A stretch of 64,000 nt of DNA from Mesorhizobium sp. (GCA_004020315.1 SAQG01000011.1:95947-159946), one strand, 5' to 3'; shown: positions 8,606-17,083, numbered from the stretch's first letter. Notes: generated from the letters alone by a model not told the origin. Numbers and translations are program-made.

Positions 8606-9315
8606 GCGGCCTGGAGCACCGCCAGCTTGAACCGGAAATCCTCGACGGACTTGCGGCCGACGATCCGCGAGCACTTGCGGCACGCCGCGACCTCCGTCGC
8701 ATCAACGCGCTGATGTTTCAGGCGAAGATCATGGCGTCGCTGCTCAGGAAATTTGTGCCAAAGCCGCCGCGCCGCATTCTGGAGATCGGCGCCGGCGATG
8801 GCTCCTTCATGCTGGCGGTAGCGCGGCGCATGGCCGGGCATTGGCCTGGGCTCGAACTGGTAATGCTCGACCGCGTCGACCTCCTCACCACGCAATTGCG
8901 TGGTGATTTTGGCAGGCTGGGATGGACGGTCGAAGGCGTCACCGCCGATGTCTTCGACTGGGCGAGAAAGAATGAGGGCACGCGGTTCGACGCGATCACC
9001 GTCAATCTGTGTCTGCATCATTTCGACGATGCAGAGCTCGTGCGTCTTTTTTCGCTGATGGCGCCGAAGGCCCCGCTGCTGTTGGCGACAGAGCCGTTGC
9101 GGGCGAAACTGGCGTTGGCCGCGACCCGTCTTCTCCCGGCAATCGGCGCCAATGACGTCACACGAAACGACGCGGCTCAAAGCGTGCGTGCCGGCTTTCG
9201 CGACAGCGAGCTTTCCAATCTCTGGCTTGCGGCGAACGGCAAACCGGTCGAGGAACGGCGCGCCGGCCTTTTTTCCCACATTTTCGTCGGCGCCAGTGCC
9301 GGTAATGACCTATGA
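8602..9315 (+). CDS. Class I SAM-dependent methyltransferase
   Basis: A 237-residue methyltransferase: motif I is ILEIGAGDGSF (about residues 59-69), followed by a VMLDRVDLL acidic strand and an NLCLHHFDD segment where class I enzymes read out the post-II motif. The start at 8602 overlaps the PKS stop in ATGA and is preferred over upstream in-frame codons that lie inside the PKS gene. Its own stop overlaps the next gene, again by ATGA. It probably methylates the polyketide product, on oxygen or on carbon; the sequence does not tell which. Confidence 0.85.
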   Translation: MSGLEHRQLEPEILDGLAADDPRALAARRDLRRINALMFQAKIMASLLRKFVPKPPRRILEIGAGDGSFMLAVARRMAGHWPGLELVMLDRVDLLTTQLRGDFGRLGWTVEGVTADVFDWARKNEGTRFDAITVNLCLHHFDDAELVRLFSLMAPKAPLLLATEPLRAKLALAATRLLPAIGANDVTRNDAAQSVRAGFRDSELSNLWLAANGKPVEERRAGLFSHIFVGASAGNDL

Positions 9316-10535
9316 CGCGATTATCGACCCATGACGCGATCATCATAGGCGCCGGGCCGGCGGGCACATCCGTTGCGCTTACGCTGGCCCGGCGCGGATG
9401 GGCCGTGGCTCTTGTGGAAAAGAGCGCGTATCCGCGCCGCAAGGTCTGCGGCGAATATATATCGGCGAGCAATCTTGCGCTTCTGGACCAGTTGGAGATC
9501 GGCGAAGCATGGCGTGCCAATGCCGGCCCCGAAATCCGCCGTGTCGGCTTCTTTTCCGGCGAGACCTGCGTCGAGTCGCCAATGCCTCGTGCGCACTCTG
9601 CAAAAGATGGGCGCTCTGCAAAAGATGGCTTCGGCCGGGCGCTCGGCAGGGATATTCTCGACTGCCTGCTTTTGCAGGCGGCGCGATCGGCGGGAGTCGA
9701 AATCTTTCAGCCTTACCGCGCCGTCGCCATCGATCGGGATAGCGAGTTGCAAATGGTGCGAATTCAAGCCGGAAACGAAGCGACGATGTTGCGCGCGCCG
9801 GTGATTGTCGCCGCGCATGGCTCCTGGGAACCAGGACCGCTGCCCAGTCAGCTCGGGAAGACCAACCGCCCTTCGGACCTGCTCGGCTTCAAGGCGCATT
9901 TCACCGGGTCGTCCCTGGCGCCTGGTTTGATGCCTCTGCTGGTATTCCCCGGCGGTTATGGCGGCATGGTCTCGGCGGATCATGGCCGGCTGTCGATCTC
10001 GTGCTGCATTCGGCGCGATATGCTCGCACGGTTGCGCAAACACCCCAAACACCAGAGCCATTTGTCGGCCGCCGACGTGGTCTTCCGTCACGTAATGGAC
10101 TCGTGCCGGGGTGTCAGGAATGCGCTGGAGTCGGCTCACGCCGACGGTCCGTGGCTTGCCGCAGGTCCGATCCGGCCGGGAATTCGCTCCTGCTACGAAC
10201 GCGACATCTTTCGCGTCGGCAATGCAGCCGGAGAGTCTCATCCTGTTATCGCCGAGGGCATCTCGATGGCGCTTCAGTCCGGCTGGCTGCTGGCATCGGA
10301 ACTCGCATGCCCGCCAAACGGCCGTGCAGGGCGCGAGGCTGCCGGCAAACGCTACGAGGCGGCCTGGAAAAGCCTGTTTTCGACGCGGGTCTACGCCGCC
10401 GCAGCACTTGCCGAAATTGCCCTTAGCCCCGGTAGCGCCACCTTGATGGCGGCAATCATCCGGAATTTCCCGCAGGCGCTAACATTGGGCGCGCGACTGA
10501 GTGGCAAGACAAAGCCGGTTCCCGGCTTTGTCTAA
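9312..10535 (+). CDS. FAD-dependent oxidoreductase (geranylgeranyl reductase / aromatic hydroxylase-like)
   Basis: A 407-residue flavoprotein with a Rossmann FAD motif GAGPAG (residues 13-18), followed by an EKSAYPRRKVCGEYIS segment typical of the geranylgeranyl-reductase/halogenase branch, and a downstream GNAAGESHPVIAEGIS motif equivalent to the GD..H.. FAD-ribityl site. It closes the PKS operon and may hydroxylate or oxidise the methylated phenol to a quinone, as SrsC does. A short in-frame duplication (SAKDGR/SAKDGF, about 9595-9630) is visible. The stop lies in a perfect hairpin at 10508-10532. Confidence 0.85.
   Translation: MTRLSTHDAIIIGAGPAGTSVALTLARRGWAVALVEKSAYPRRKVCGEYISASNLALLDQLEIGEAWRANAGPEIRRVGFFSGETCVESPMPRAHSAKDGRSAKDGFGRALGRDILDCLLLQAARSAGVEIFQPYRAVAIDRDSELQMVRIQAGNEATMLRAPVIVAAHGSWEPGPLPSQLGKTNRPSDLLGFKAHFTGSSLAPGLMPLLVFPGGYGGMVSADHGRLSISCCIRRDMLARLRKHPKHQSHLSAADVVFRHVMDSCRGVRNALESAHADGPWLAAGPIRPGIRSCYERDIFRVGNAAGESHPVIAEGISMALQSGWLLASELACPPNGRAGREAAGKRYEAAWKSLFSTRVYAAAALAEIALSPGSATLMAAIIRNFPQALTLGARLSGKTKPVPGFV
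10508..10532. terminator. Perfect hairpin overlapping the end of the PKS operon
   Basis: Stem GACAAAGCCGG / CCGGCTTTGTC, 11 perfect pairs around TTC, forms the last codons of the flavoprotein gene. It resembles a terminator stem, although only a short T-poor tail follows. It may end the PKS operon or protect its 3' end. Confidence 0.5.
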
Positions 10536-10598
10536 CAAGTGATGCGGCGAGTTATGCGCAAACCAAGGTACTAGCGACCTCAAAAAGCGCTAGCTCCG

Positions 10599-10907
10599 TC
10601 ACTTGGGGCAATTCTCCATGTCCGAAGTTGCAGTGCCGCTGGCGGAATTTGTATTAGCATCGGCGCCCGCCGTTTCCTTGCACCGGTCACCCATGCCGTC
10701 GGCGTCTGTGGTTGAACCTGTTGCGCTTGGATCGACAGGAGTTGGATTATCGGTGCCGGGAGCCATGGTCCCGGTGCCAGTGCCAGTGCCTGTCCCGGTG
10801 CCCGCTCCCGGATCGCTGGTGCCGGATCCTGTGCCGCTTGATTGCGCCATCGCCGAAGTGGCAAGGGCAATGCTGAGTACGGTTGCAGAAAGAATTTTCT
10901 TCATCAT
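10599..10907 (-). CDS. Small secreted Gly/Thr-repeat protein, function unknown
   Basis: About 102 residues. A clear Sec signal (MMKKILSATV..ATSAMA) is followed by a low-complexity stretch of alternating Gly and Thr, a Pro/Asp/Ser-rich part, and a C-terminus with two cysteines (GDRCKE and ENCPK) that could form a disulphide. The start at 10907 or 10904 follows GGAGA; the longer frame adds residues unlike a signal peptide. No known family is recognised. The repeat tract is made of near-identical 6-base units and may vary in length between strains. Confidence 0.6.
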   Translation of the reverse strand: MMKKILSATVLSIALATSAMAQSSGTGSGTSDPGAGTGTGTGTGTGTMAPGTDNPTPVDPSATGSTTDADGMGDRCKETAGADANTNSASGTATSDMENCPK

Positions 10908-11063
10908 GATGGGTCTCCATTCGAGTTGCATCGCTGATTGCGATGATTATCCAACGAGCGTTTTTTGGAGTTGTTCCGTCAGACAGAAATCGTGATCGAC
11001 GGGTCGGGCCGACGGCAGTCCAAGTTGGCGCAAACGGCAACCAGGCATCCGCCGGCCATGGTT

Positions 11064-11156
11064 GGAGGCACAGTCGTTCTGCTCCAGCGACTGTGAAGGC
11101 CGTTCGCACGGCGTTCGGACAAGGCCCCGCGCTTCCTCCCCGCGGGGCCTTTTCTG
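11064..11156 (+). ncRNA. Candidate small RNA ending at the terminator
   Basis: Between two minus-strand genes, a plus-strand segment carries the stem ACAGTCG / CGACTGT with an 11-base loop, then a short CCGT/ACGG stem, then a strong terminator. This is the layout of rhizobial trans-acting small RNAs. The 5' end and promoter could not be placed and no named family is claimed. The rest of 10908-11229 holds nothing recognisable. Confidence 0.35.
11121..11156 (+). terminator. Rho-independent terminator, plus-strand orientation
   Basis: An 11-bp perfect stem AAGGCCCCGCG / CGCGGGGCCTT is followed by TTTCTG. No plus-strand protein gene lies directly upstream, so it probably ends a non-coding transcript (see the structured segment just before it). 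Confidence 0.7.
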
Positions 11157-11229
11157 TTGCTGCAGGAACTTTCACGGAATTTGGAGCGTACCCGGAACCA
11201 GCCGGATAGCCGCTATTGAATGCCGCCGT

Positions 11230-11493
11230 TCAAGGCTCGTCGATATCTTGCTTCGAGGGGTTGCGCGAGATGGCGCGTTCCTCTTCGTCGTCCGGCAGCG
11301 CCTCGTCACTTTCCTGGTACGGATTGTCGTCGTCTTCCTCGGGCAGCTCGGCCTGCTTCTCGACGTCGTAACGGATGTCGACGTTTCCCGGCACGCTGTC
11401 TGGTAGAATTTTGCCGCCTTTGATCGCGTCCCAATCCTGCTGTTCGATGGTCGGGCCTTCGGACGGATCGTCGGGTTTTCTGCGCGGTGCCAT
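11230..11493 (-). CDS. Hypothetical acidic small protein
   Basis: An 87-residue, strongly acidic protein (start MAPRRKPDD, many Asp/Glu in the second half). ATG at 11493 is chosen because AGGAGAG precedes it at good spacing; the frame continues six codons upstream without support. No signal peptide, membrane segment or known motif is seen. It probably is a soluble, partly disordered protein of a type conserved in rhizobia without known function. Confidence 0.6.
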   Translation of the reverse strand: MAPRRKPDDPSEGPTIEQQDWDAIKGGKILPDSVPGNVDIRYDVEKQAELPEEDDDNPYQESDEALPDDEEERAISRNPSKQDIDEP

Positions 11494-11768
11494 CAGAGCT
11501 CTCCTATGCATTGGTTTCTCATATGCCTAACTCCGCGGGACGCTGCGTAGTTCCTCGATCGAACCGGCGAGATCGTCTTACGTCGATCCAGCACTCATCT
11601 CGGGTTTGGCCTGCCGGCGAGGCCTTTTACCCTCAGTGAGAGCTGACCGTCAGGCGGGTTGCGCAATACCGCCCGGCAAGCCATGCGGAACTTGCGCGAC
11701 TTCTAATATGATGGCAACTTCGAAACGGTGGAGGGAAAACGGCTCAAAAAACAATCGGGAGGAAAGCC

Positions 11769-13208
11769 ATGGACAGCATGAGCCTCACCACGCTTGAACG
11801 CCGTAAGACAACGGTCGATGCCGCGGCCCTGGACGCGCTTTCAGCGCAATTGCGCGGCGCTGTGCTGAGGGAAGGCGACGCCGACTATGACAACGCACGC
11901 AGCATCTGGAATGCCATGATCGACCGGCGGCCCGGGCTGATCGTGCGCTGCGCCGGCGCCGCCGACGTTATCGCCGCCGTGAATTTTGCCAGGGAAAACA
12001 AGCTTCTCGTCGCGGTTCGCGGCGGTGGCCACAACATTGCCGGCAGCGCCGTCTGCGATGGCGGCCTGATGATCGATCTGTCGCCGATGAAGTCGGTGCG
12101 GGTCGATCCGGCGACGCGGCGGGCTTGGGTGGAACCTGGCGCGACGCTCGCCGACGTCGACGCGGAAACACAGGCCTTCGAACTGGCGGTGCCGACCGGC
12201 ATCAACTCGACCACCGGTATTTCAGGCCTGACGCTGGGCGGCGGCTTCGGCTGGATCACGCGGAAATTCGGACTGACCATCGACAATCTTCTCTGCGCCG
12301 ATGTGGTTACCGCCGACGGCAAGCTGCTGCGCGCCAGCCAGACCGAAAATCCGGACCTGTTCTGGGCGCTGCGCGGTGGCGGCGGCAATTTCGGCGTCGT
12401 CACAGCCTTCGAGTTCAAGCTGCACCAAGTCGGTCCGCAGGTGCTGTCGGGGCTTGTCGTGCATCCGTTCGCCGATGCTGAAAACGTGTTGCGGGAATAC
12501 CGAGCGGCGCTCGAAGCAGCGCCCAATGAGCTGACCTGTTGGGTGGTGATGCGGCAGGCACCGCCGCTGCCGTTCCTGCCGACCGAATGGCATGGCCAGG
12601 AGGTGCTGGTCCTGGCCATGTGCTATTGCGGCGACCTTCAGGAGGGCGAGAAAGCGACGCAAAGGCTTCGAGCCATCGGCACACCGATCGCAGACGTGGT
12701 CGGTCCCAACCCGTTCACCGGCTGGCAGCAGGGATTCGATCCATTGCTGACGCCTGGCGCCCGCAACTATTGGAAGAGCCATGACTTCACCGAGCTTTCC
12801 GACAGCGCGGTTGAGGCCGTCACAGCGGCGATACCCAGGCTTCCCGGCCCCGAATGCGAGATATTCATCGGCCATGTCGGCGGCGCCGCCGGCCGGGTGA
12901 CAGCGGATGCAACGGCGTTTCCGCAGCGCAGCGCGCATTACGTCATGAATGTTCACGCCCGCTGGCGCGAACCGGAAATGGACCGCGCCTGCATCGACTG
13001 GGCGCGCGGTGTTTACGAGGCGACCAGGCCCTATGCCGCCGGCACGGCTTACGTGAACTTCATGCCGGAGGACGAGGTCGATCGGGTCGAAGCAGCCTAT
13101 GGCGGCAACTATCGGCGGCTTCTGGAAATCAAGCAGCGTTATGACCCGCTGAACCTGTTCCGCATAAACCAGAATTTGCGGCCGGTGGAAACGCAGCGCG
13201 CCGCATAG
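11769..13208 (+). CDS. FAD-binding oxidase of the berberine-bridge-enzyme family
   Basis: A 479-residue flavoprotein of the PCMH/VAO superfamily. The FAD domain begins near residue 50; H88 in RGGGHNIAG is the covalent 8-alpha-histidyl attachment site. The GLTLGGGFGW segment lacks the second, cysteinyl attachment seen in bicovalent BBE enzymes. The C-terminal BBE region ends in YDPLNLFRINQNL. Such oxidases act on sugars, phenols or alkaloid-like substrates; the substrate here is unknown. A GGAGGAAAGCC ribosome site fixes the start. It stands alone and ends at a GC-rich hairpin. Confidence 0.85.
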   Translation: MDSMSLTTLERRKTTVDAAALDALSAQLRGAVLREGDADYDNARSIWNAMIDRRPGLIVRCAGAADVIAAVNFARENKLLVAVRGGGHNIAGSAVCDGGLMIDLSPMKSVRVDPATRRAWVEPGATLADVDAETQAFELAVPTGINSTTGISGLTLGGGFGWITRKFGLTIDNLLCADVVTADGKLLRASQTENPDLFWALRGGGGNFGVVTAFEFKLHQVGPQVLSGLVVHPFADAENVLREYRAALEAAPNELTCWVVMRQAPPLPFLPTEWHGQEVLVLAMCYCGDLQEGEKATQRLRAIGTPIADVVGPNPFTGWQQGFDPLLTPGARNYWKSHDFTELSDSAVEAVTAAIPRLPGPECEIFIGHVGGAAGRVTADATAFPQRSAHYVMNVHARWREPEMDRACIDWARGVYEATRPYAAGTAYVNFMPEDEVDRVEAAYGGNYRRLLEIKQRYDPLNLFRINQNLRPVETQRAA

Positions 13209-13226
13209 GCTGCGCACGCGTGACAA

Positions 13227-13256
13227 GGCCCGCGCGTCCGACGGAGGACGCGGGCC
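13227..13256. terminator. GC-rich hairpin after the FAD oxidase
   Basis: GGCCCGCGCGTCC pairs with GGACGCGGGCC (one CG bulge) and is followed by TCATTTTC. Placed 19 bases after the oxidase stop, it is a likely terminator. Confidence 0.65.
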
Positions 13257-13265
13257 TCATTTTCG

Positions 13266-13392
13266 GATCATGCGCTTGAGCGGTCGCTGAACCGCTCTAG
13301 CCATTTGTCTTTGCGCAATTCCCTAGGGGAAAGCGCTAAGCGCTTTTCCCGGGAAAACCGTTGCATACTTTCCTGGAATTGCTCTAGGCAGC
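13266..13392. repeat. Rhizobial-type intergenic palindromic repeat
   Basis: Two nested palindromes, GAGCGGT..ACCGCTC and GGGGAAAGCGCT/AAGCGCTTTTCCC, are followed by a GGAAAACCGTTGC..GGAATTGCTCTAG segment. This wording recurs in intergenic regions of Mesorhizobium and relatives. It lies between the convergent oxidase and cupin genes and could serve as a bidirectional terminator. Confidence 0.55.
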
Positions 13393-13806
13393 CATCAAGA
13401 TCGCGATGCGATGCACGCCGACCCCGGTGCTTGTGTTCGTGGCACCGTCGGTCTTGCCCTTGGCGCAGGTGTACATGTCGCCTTCTTTGAGTCTGAATTC
13501 CTTGTCCGCTTTCTTGATCATGAATTCACCGGCAGCGATCGTGCATACCATGTCGTTGTCCATGACCATTTCAGGGGCGACTGCTCCGGGCTGAAAGACA
13601 ATGTCGACAATTGAGATGCTCTTGTAAGCGGGAATGTCGGAGGTTCCAGTGCCGACCTCCACCAGTCTGACGCCGGGCGCAATCTCCGTGCCTTCATTCG
13701 GGCCGTACTCCTTGGCCGTTGCGGATCTCGCCAAAGCGAACAGAGGCGTTACCGCAGCGGCGGTGACGCCGAGAGCAATTGCAGACCTGCGATTCATGGT
13801 TTCCAT
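13384..13806 (-). CDS. Cupin-like exported protein
   Basis: A 140-residue protein. It starts METMNRRSAIALG with an RR pair and hydrophobic segment (export signal, possibly Tat) ending near ARSATA. The mature part has a cupin pattern: a VDIVFQPGA strand, then MVCTIAAGEFMIKK and FRLKEGDMYTC, although the usual His ligands are mostly absent. ATG at 13806 is preferred because GGGAGGATGCG precedes it. Function is unknown; a small-molecule or metal-binding periplasmic cupin is likely. Confidence 0.65.
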   Translation of the reverse strand: METMNRRSAIALGVTAAAVTPLFALARSATAKEYGPNEGTEIAPGVRLVEVGTGTSDIPAYKSISIVDIVFQPGAVAPEMVMDNDMVCTIAAGEFMIKKADKEFRLKEGDMYTCAKGKTDGATNTSTGVGVHRIAILMAA

Positions 13807-14251
13807 CGCATCCTCCCTTTTGTTGGTCGCGCACAAACGTGCATGACCAATGTATATTAGCACAAACGAATTTACCTGTATGCAAGGCGGCGCCGGCAAC
13901 GCAGCTTGCGCGCAGACGATCATGGGTAATGCGAAGCTTTTGATCCCGAAACAGCCTTCGACTGATGCCCGCCCAGGCAAGGTCTAGTCCTTTCGGTTTC
14001 TTGACTCGGCCGGCAAAAACGGGCAGCAAAGCCTGATACGGCGGGCATTTCCGCCATTTTCATACTCGTGGAGGGAATTTTTTTGATATCGACCTTCGCC
14101 CAATCGGCGATCGGTAGAGGGATTGGTTAACCAAGTTTGTCCATCTTTGAATCAATCGGCAACAGACGCGAAGCGTGCAGGGGGCACCAGGCGACTGTGA
14201 TTGTGACGGCTGCGAGCCCCGCATGCCGCAAGACCGATTGAGGTTGGTTGT
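13807..14251. other. Intergenic region between divergent cupin and DUF2778 genes
   Basis: 445 bases with no supported gene. It must hold the two divergent promoters; the AT-richer stretches near 13845-13880 and 14080-14130 are the best candidates, but no clear -35/-10 pair or operator could be assigned by eye. Confidence 0.5.
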
Positions 14252-15817
14252 ATGGCGTTTGTGCGTTTGAAAAACCGGGGTGATAATCCTGATACTGGAT
14301 ATACTTCGATGAGGCCCGGCCGGCGCTGGGTCGCGATTCCCGTTGTTGGCGCTGCGATCGCTCTGTGGTCGGTTGCGACCGTCGCCGGCCTCCATTCGGT
14401 GGGAACCTCGCTCACCGCCGCCTCCAACGGTCTTCCGCAAAGCCTGCTCGCGCCGCGCTCCATGGCGCTCGCCGATGCCCGACACACTCTTGCCAATTCA
14501 CGGGCCAATTCATGGTCGCCGTCGCTGGCGGCCGGCCAGCGTCAGGAGTCGCTGCTCAGACGATGTGACGCGGGCTGCGCGCTTGCCGCGGCGAGCTTCG
14601 CGCATGAAGGCAAGGTGGCGCGTCTCAAGCCGTTGGCGAAGCCGAATACCGTGCCGGTTGTCGCAGAGATCTCGCCGCAAGCGCGCTTCGACAGCGTGGT
14701 GGCGAAAGCCGCGCTGTCGCCGCAAAAGCTTGCTGCTGCCTTTGCCCGAGCCTCCGGCGCGGCCGCCCCTTTTGCGGTCGCCAGTCTGCCAACGGGCGCG
14801 CGCTTTGCGGAACCGGTGCGCCTGCCCAATCAGCATGGTCCAGCGTCCGTGCGCTTCGGGCCCGAGATTGCGGAATCCGAACGATCCTCCCGTCTGGCGC
14901 TGGCGCTTGCGAATGCATTGCCGGAAGAGATGATCGACGTGCTGCCGCCAGCTGTTGCGGCGAGCGAGCCTGCTTCTTCACAGGAGCCGCAAGGGGCTGA
15001 GGTTCAGGTGGCGTCGCTGCCGCCGCAAGACGATACGCCGGACAGCATTCCGCTGCCGACGTGGCGTCCACAGGCGGAAATCGATCAGCCAGCCGAGGCG
15101 CCCAAGGTCGAGGCGCCCAAGGCCAAAGCGCCCAAGGTCCAGGCACCGAAGGCCGCCATGGCCCAGTCTCAGCCATCCAAGGCCAACAGGGGGCAGACCG
15201 CCGATACTCCGCAGGTCGAGATGCCCCGGGCGCCAGCCTTGTCACCGAGGAGTTCGTCACCGGCGGCGATGCCAAGCATGCAAGCCAACCAGGGCATGCA
15301 GGGCAGCCAGGGCATGCAGGGCAGCCCGGGCAAGCCGGCCAAACGGTCGAAGGCCCAGGGCGCAGACATGCTGGCCTATGCCAAACCCGACAGCCCGGCG
15401 GGCGGCGTGGGCGGGGCCTTCCGCAACCTGTTCACCAAGCCCGGCAACGGCGTCGCCGTCTACGACATCTCGGCGAAAACCGTCTATATGCCGGACGGCT
15501 CGCGGCTCGAGGCGCATTCGGGACTCGGCTCGATGGCCGACCAGCCGCGCTACGCCAACCGGAAGAATGCCGGCCCGACGCCGCCCCACACCTACGATTT
15601 GAGGCTGCGTGAATCGCGCTTCCATGGGGTGGAGGCGCTGCGTCTCACTCCTATCGACGGCAAGAACAAATTTGGCCGGGACGGCTTCCTTGCGCACACC
15701 TACCTGCTGCGCGGCCGCCGCGGGGAATCGAGCGGCTGCGTCGTCTTCAAGGACTATGCCCGCTTCCTCGCCGCCTTCAAGAAGGGCAAGGTCAAACGCC
15801 TCGTCGTGCGCGGGTAG
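14252..15817 (+). CDS. Membrane-anchored DUF2778 / Tlde1-like peptidoglycan-active protein
   Basis: A 521-residue protein in three parts: an N-terminal transmembrane anchor (about residues 27-50, VAIPVVGAAIALWSVATVAG), a long Pro/Ala/Lys/Gln-rich linker with tandem APKxxAPK and QGMQGS units (about 275-370), and a C-terminal DUF2778/Tlde1 domain. In the latter, H482 (AHTYLLRG) and C496 (ESSGCVVF) match the His-Cys pair of L,D-transpeptidase-like enzymes. Tlde1 domains cleave or exchange D-amino acids on peptidoglycan tetrapeptides and are known as T6SS effectors; this anchored form is more likely a housekeeping envelope protein. No immunity or T6SS gene is adjacent. Confidence 0.75.
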   Translation: MAFVRLKNRGDNPDTGYTSMRPGRRWVAIPVVGAAIALWSVATVAGLHSVGTSLTAASNGLPQSLLAPRSMALADARHTLANSRANSWSPSLAAGQRQESLLRRCDAGCALAAASFAHEGKVARLKPLAKPNTVPVVAEISPQARFDSVVAKAALSPQKLAAAFARASGAAAPFAVASLPTGARFAEPVRLPNQHGPASVRFGPEIAESERSSRLALALANALPEEMIDVLPPAVAASEPASSQEPQGAEVQVASLPPQDDTPDSIPLPTWRPQAEIDQPAEAPKVEAPKAKAPKVQAPKAAMAQSQPSKANRGQTADTPQVEMPRAPALSPRSSSPAAMPSMQANQGMQGSQGMQGSPGKPAKRSKAQGADMLAYAKPDSPAGGVGGAFRNLFTKPGNGVAVYDISAKTVYMPDGSRLEAHSGLGSMADQPRYANRKNAGPTPPHTYDLRLRESRFHGVEALRLTPIDGKNKFGRDGFLAHTYLLRGRRGESSGCVVFKDYARFLAAFKKGKVKRLVVRG

Positions 15818-16222
15818 TCAAGCCGCTGATGCAGGTCGCTTCTGAAGGGTGCGGCGCTTAGACCATCTGCAGCGGCGTGGATGAAAGCCGCTCTGCAGCG
15901 ATCCTTCGCGCCCCCCTCTGTCCTGCCCTCTTTGCCACCACTTGGCATCTCCCCCACTTGGGGGAGATTGGATGTCACGCCGGCCTTGGCAAATTTCCAA
16001 CGCTGCAGGAGTGAGTGGACGCGGAAGCTGCCGATCTCCCCCAAGTGGGGGAGATGCCAAGCTTTGGCAAAGAGGGCAGGACAGAGGGGGCGCTGTCCCG
16101 CCGGCATCGCCGGATTTCCGACAGATTGTCAGCAGCCAGTCTCGAAACCGTTTTCAATCCTGTCTAGGGATACTATGACTGGTGGTACCGGGGCGGCGGC
16201 TTCAACCAATCAAGAGGATGTC
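15818..16222. other. Intergenic region occupied by a long inverted repeat
   Basis: 405 bases without a supported gene, dominated by the inverted repeat described separately. The ThuA-like gene's ribosome site (AGAGGATGTC) lies at its right end. Confidence 0.6.
15909..16094. repeat. Long interrupted inverted repeat
   Basis: The left arm (about 15909-15971) and right arm (about 16033-16094) are near-perfect reverse complements: CCCTCTGTCCTGCCCTC.. against ..GAGGGCAGGACAGAGGG. The arms are about 60 bases long around a 61-base centre. Each arm itself contains a small palindrome CTCCCCCACTTGGGGGAG. No transposase is inside, so it is a repeat element or MITE-like structure, perhaps a transcription barrier between 14252-15817 and 16223. 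Confidence 0.75.
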
Positions 16223-17008
16223 ATGACTATACGCGCTGTCGTTTGGGGCGAGAATATCCACGAGCGGACCAATGAGGTGGTCGCGGGCATCTACCCCGAG
16301 GGCATGCACGCTACGATCGCCAATGCGCTGAAGCTCGACACCGAAATTTCCGTATCGTGGGCAACCCTGGAGCAGCCGGAACATGGTCTGCCGGCCGACC
16401 GTCTGGCGCAAACCGATGTGCTCGTGTGGTGGGGACACAAGGATCATGGCGCCGTCGCCGACGAAGTCGTCGAGCGCGTGGCGCGCCGCGTCTGGGAAGG
16501 CATGGGGCTGATCGTCCTTCACTCCGGCCATTTCTCGAAGATATTCAAAAAGCTGATGGGCACGCCCTGCACGCTGAAATGGCGCGAGGCCGGCGAGCGC
16601 GAGCGGCTCTGGGTGACGAGCCCCAACCACCCGATCGCTGCAGGGATCGGCGAGTATTTCGAGCTCGAGAACGAAGAGATGTACGGCGAGCAGTTCGCTG
16701 TGCCGGAGCCGCTGGAAACGGTATTCATCTCCTGGTTCCAAGGCGGCGAAGTGTTCCGGTCGGGGCTGACCTATCGCCGGGGCGCCGGCAACATCTTCTA
16801 TTTCAGGCCCGGCCACGAAACCTATCCGACCTATCACGACAGCAACGTGCAGAAGGTGCTGCGCAACGCGGTGAAATGGGCGCACAACCCGCTGGGCTCA
16901 AATCCGGCCATCCTCGACGCGCCGAACGTGCCGGTGGAAAAGGCGCTCGAGCCGATCGTCGAGCGCGGCGGAAAACTCCACGCCGAAGGCGAAGCCGGTT
17001 ATCGCTAG
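16223..17008 (+). CDS. thuA: ThuA-like trehalose utilization family protein
   Basis: A 261-residue protein of the ThuA family (glutamine amidotransferase-like fold without the usual catalytic Cys). The family signatures [18 protein letters not shown] and the [32 protein letters not shown] stretch near the C-terminus are present. ThuA and ThuB act in disaccharide (trehalose-type) catabolism of rhizobia through 3-keto intermediates. ATG at 16223 follows AGAGGATGTC; the open frame upstream runs through the inverted repeat and is not coding. The following dehydrogenase is the probable ThuB-like partner. No sugar transporter is adjacent, so the substrate is inferred. Confidence 0.8.
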   Translation: MTIRAVVWGENIHERTNEVVAGIYPEGMHATIANALKLDTEISVSWATLEQPEHGLPADRLAQTDVLVWWGHKDHGAVADEVVERVARRVWEGMGLIVLHSGHFSKIFKKLMGTPCTLKWREAGERERLWVTSPNHPIAAGIGEYFELENEEMYGEQFAVPEPLETVFISWFQGGEVFRSGLTYRRGAGNIFYFRPGHETYPTYHDSNVQKVLRNAVKWAHNPLGSNPAILDAPNVPVEKALEPIVERGGKLHAEGEAGYR

Positions 17009-17009
17009 A

Positions 17010-17057
17010 CCGTGATCCCGAACCTTCTGTTCGGAAAGTCCAGGTCAAACAAGAAGA
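17010..17057. repeat. Short intergenic repeat related to the copy at 44916
   Basis: The 75-base gap between the two thu-like genes contains GTGATCCCGAA, TTCGGAAAG and GGTCAAACAAGA in this order. The same words in the same order occur at 44916-44986. These belong to a dispersed palindromic element type known from Mesorhizobium intergenic DNA. Confidence 0.5.
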
Positions 17058-17083
17058 TAGAGCCCTATCCTAAGGATAAGAAC

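Noticed and set aside
15099..15340. Tandem APK and QGMQGS units considered as a repeat array or CRISPR-like structure
   Set aside because: They are in-frame codon repeats within the linker of the DUF2778 protein, without unique spacers.
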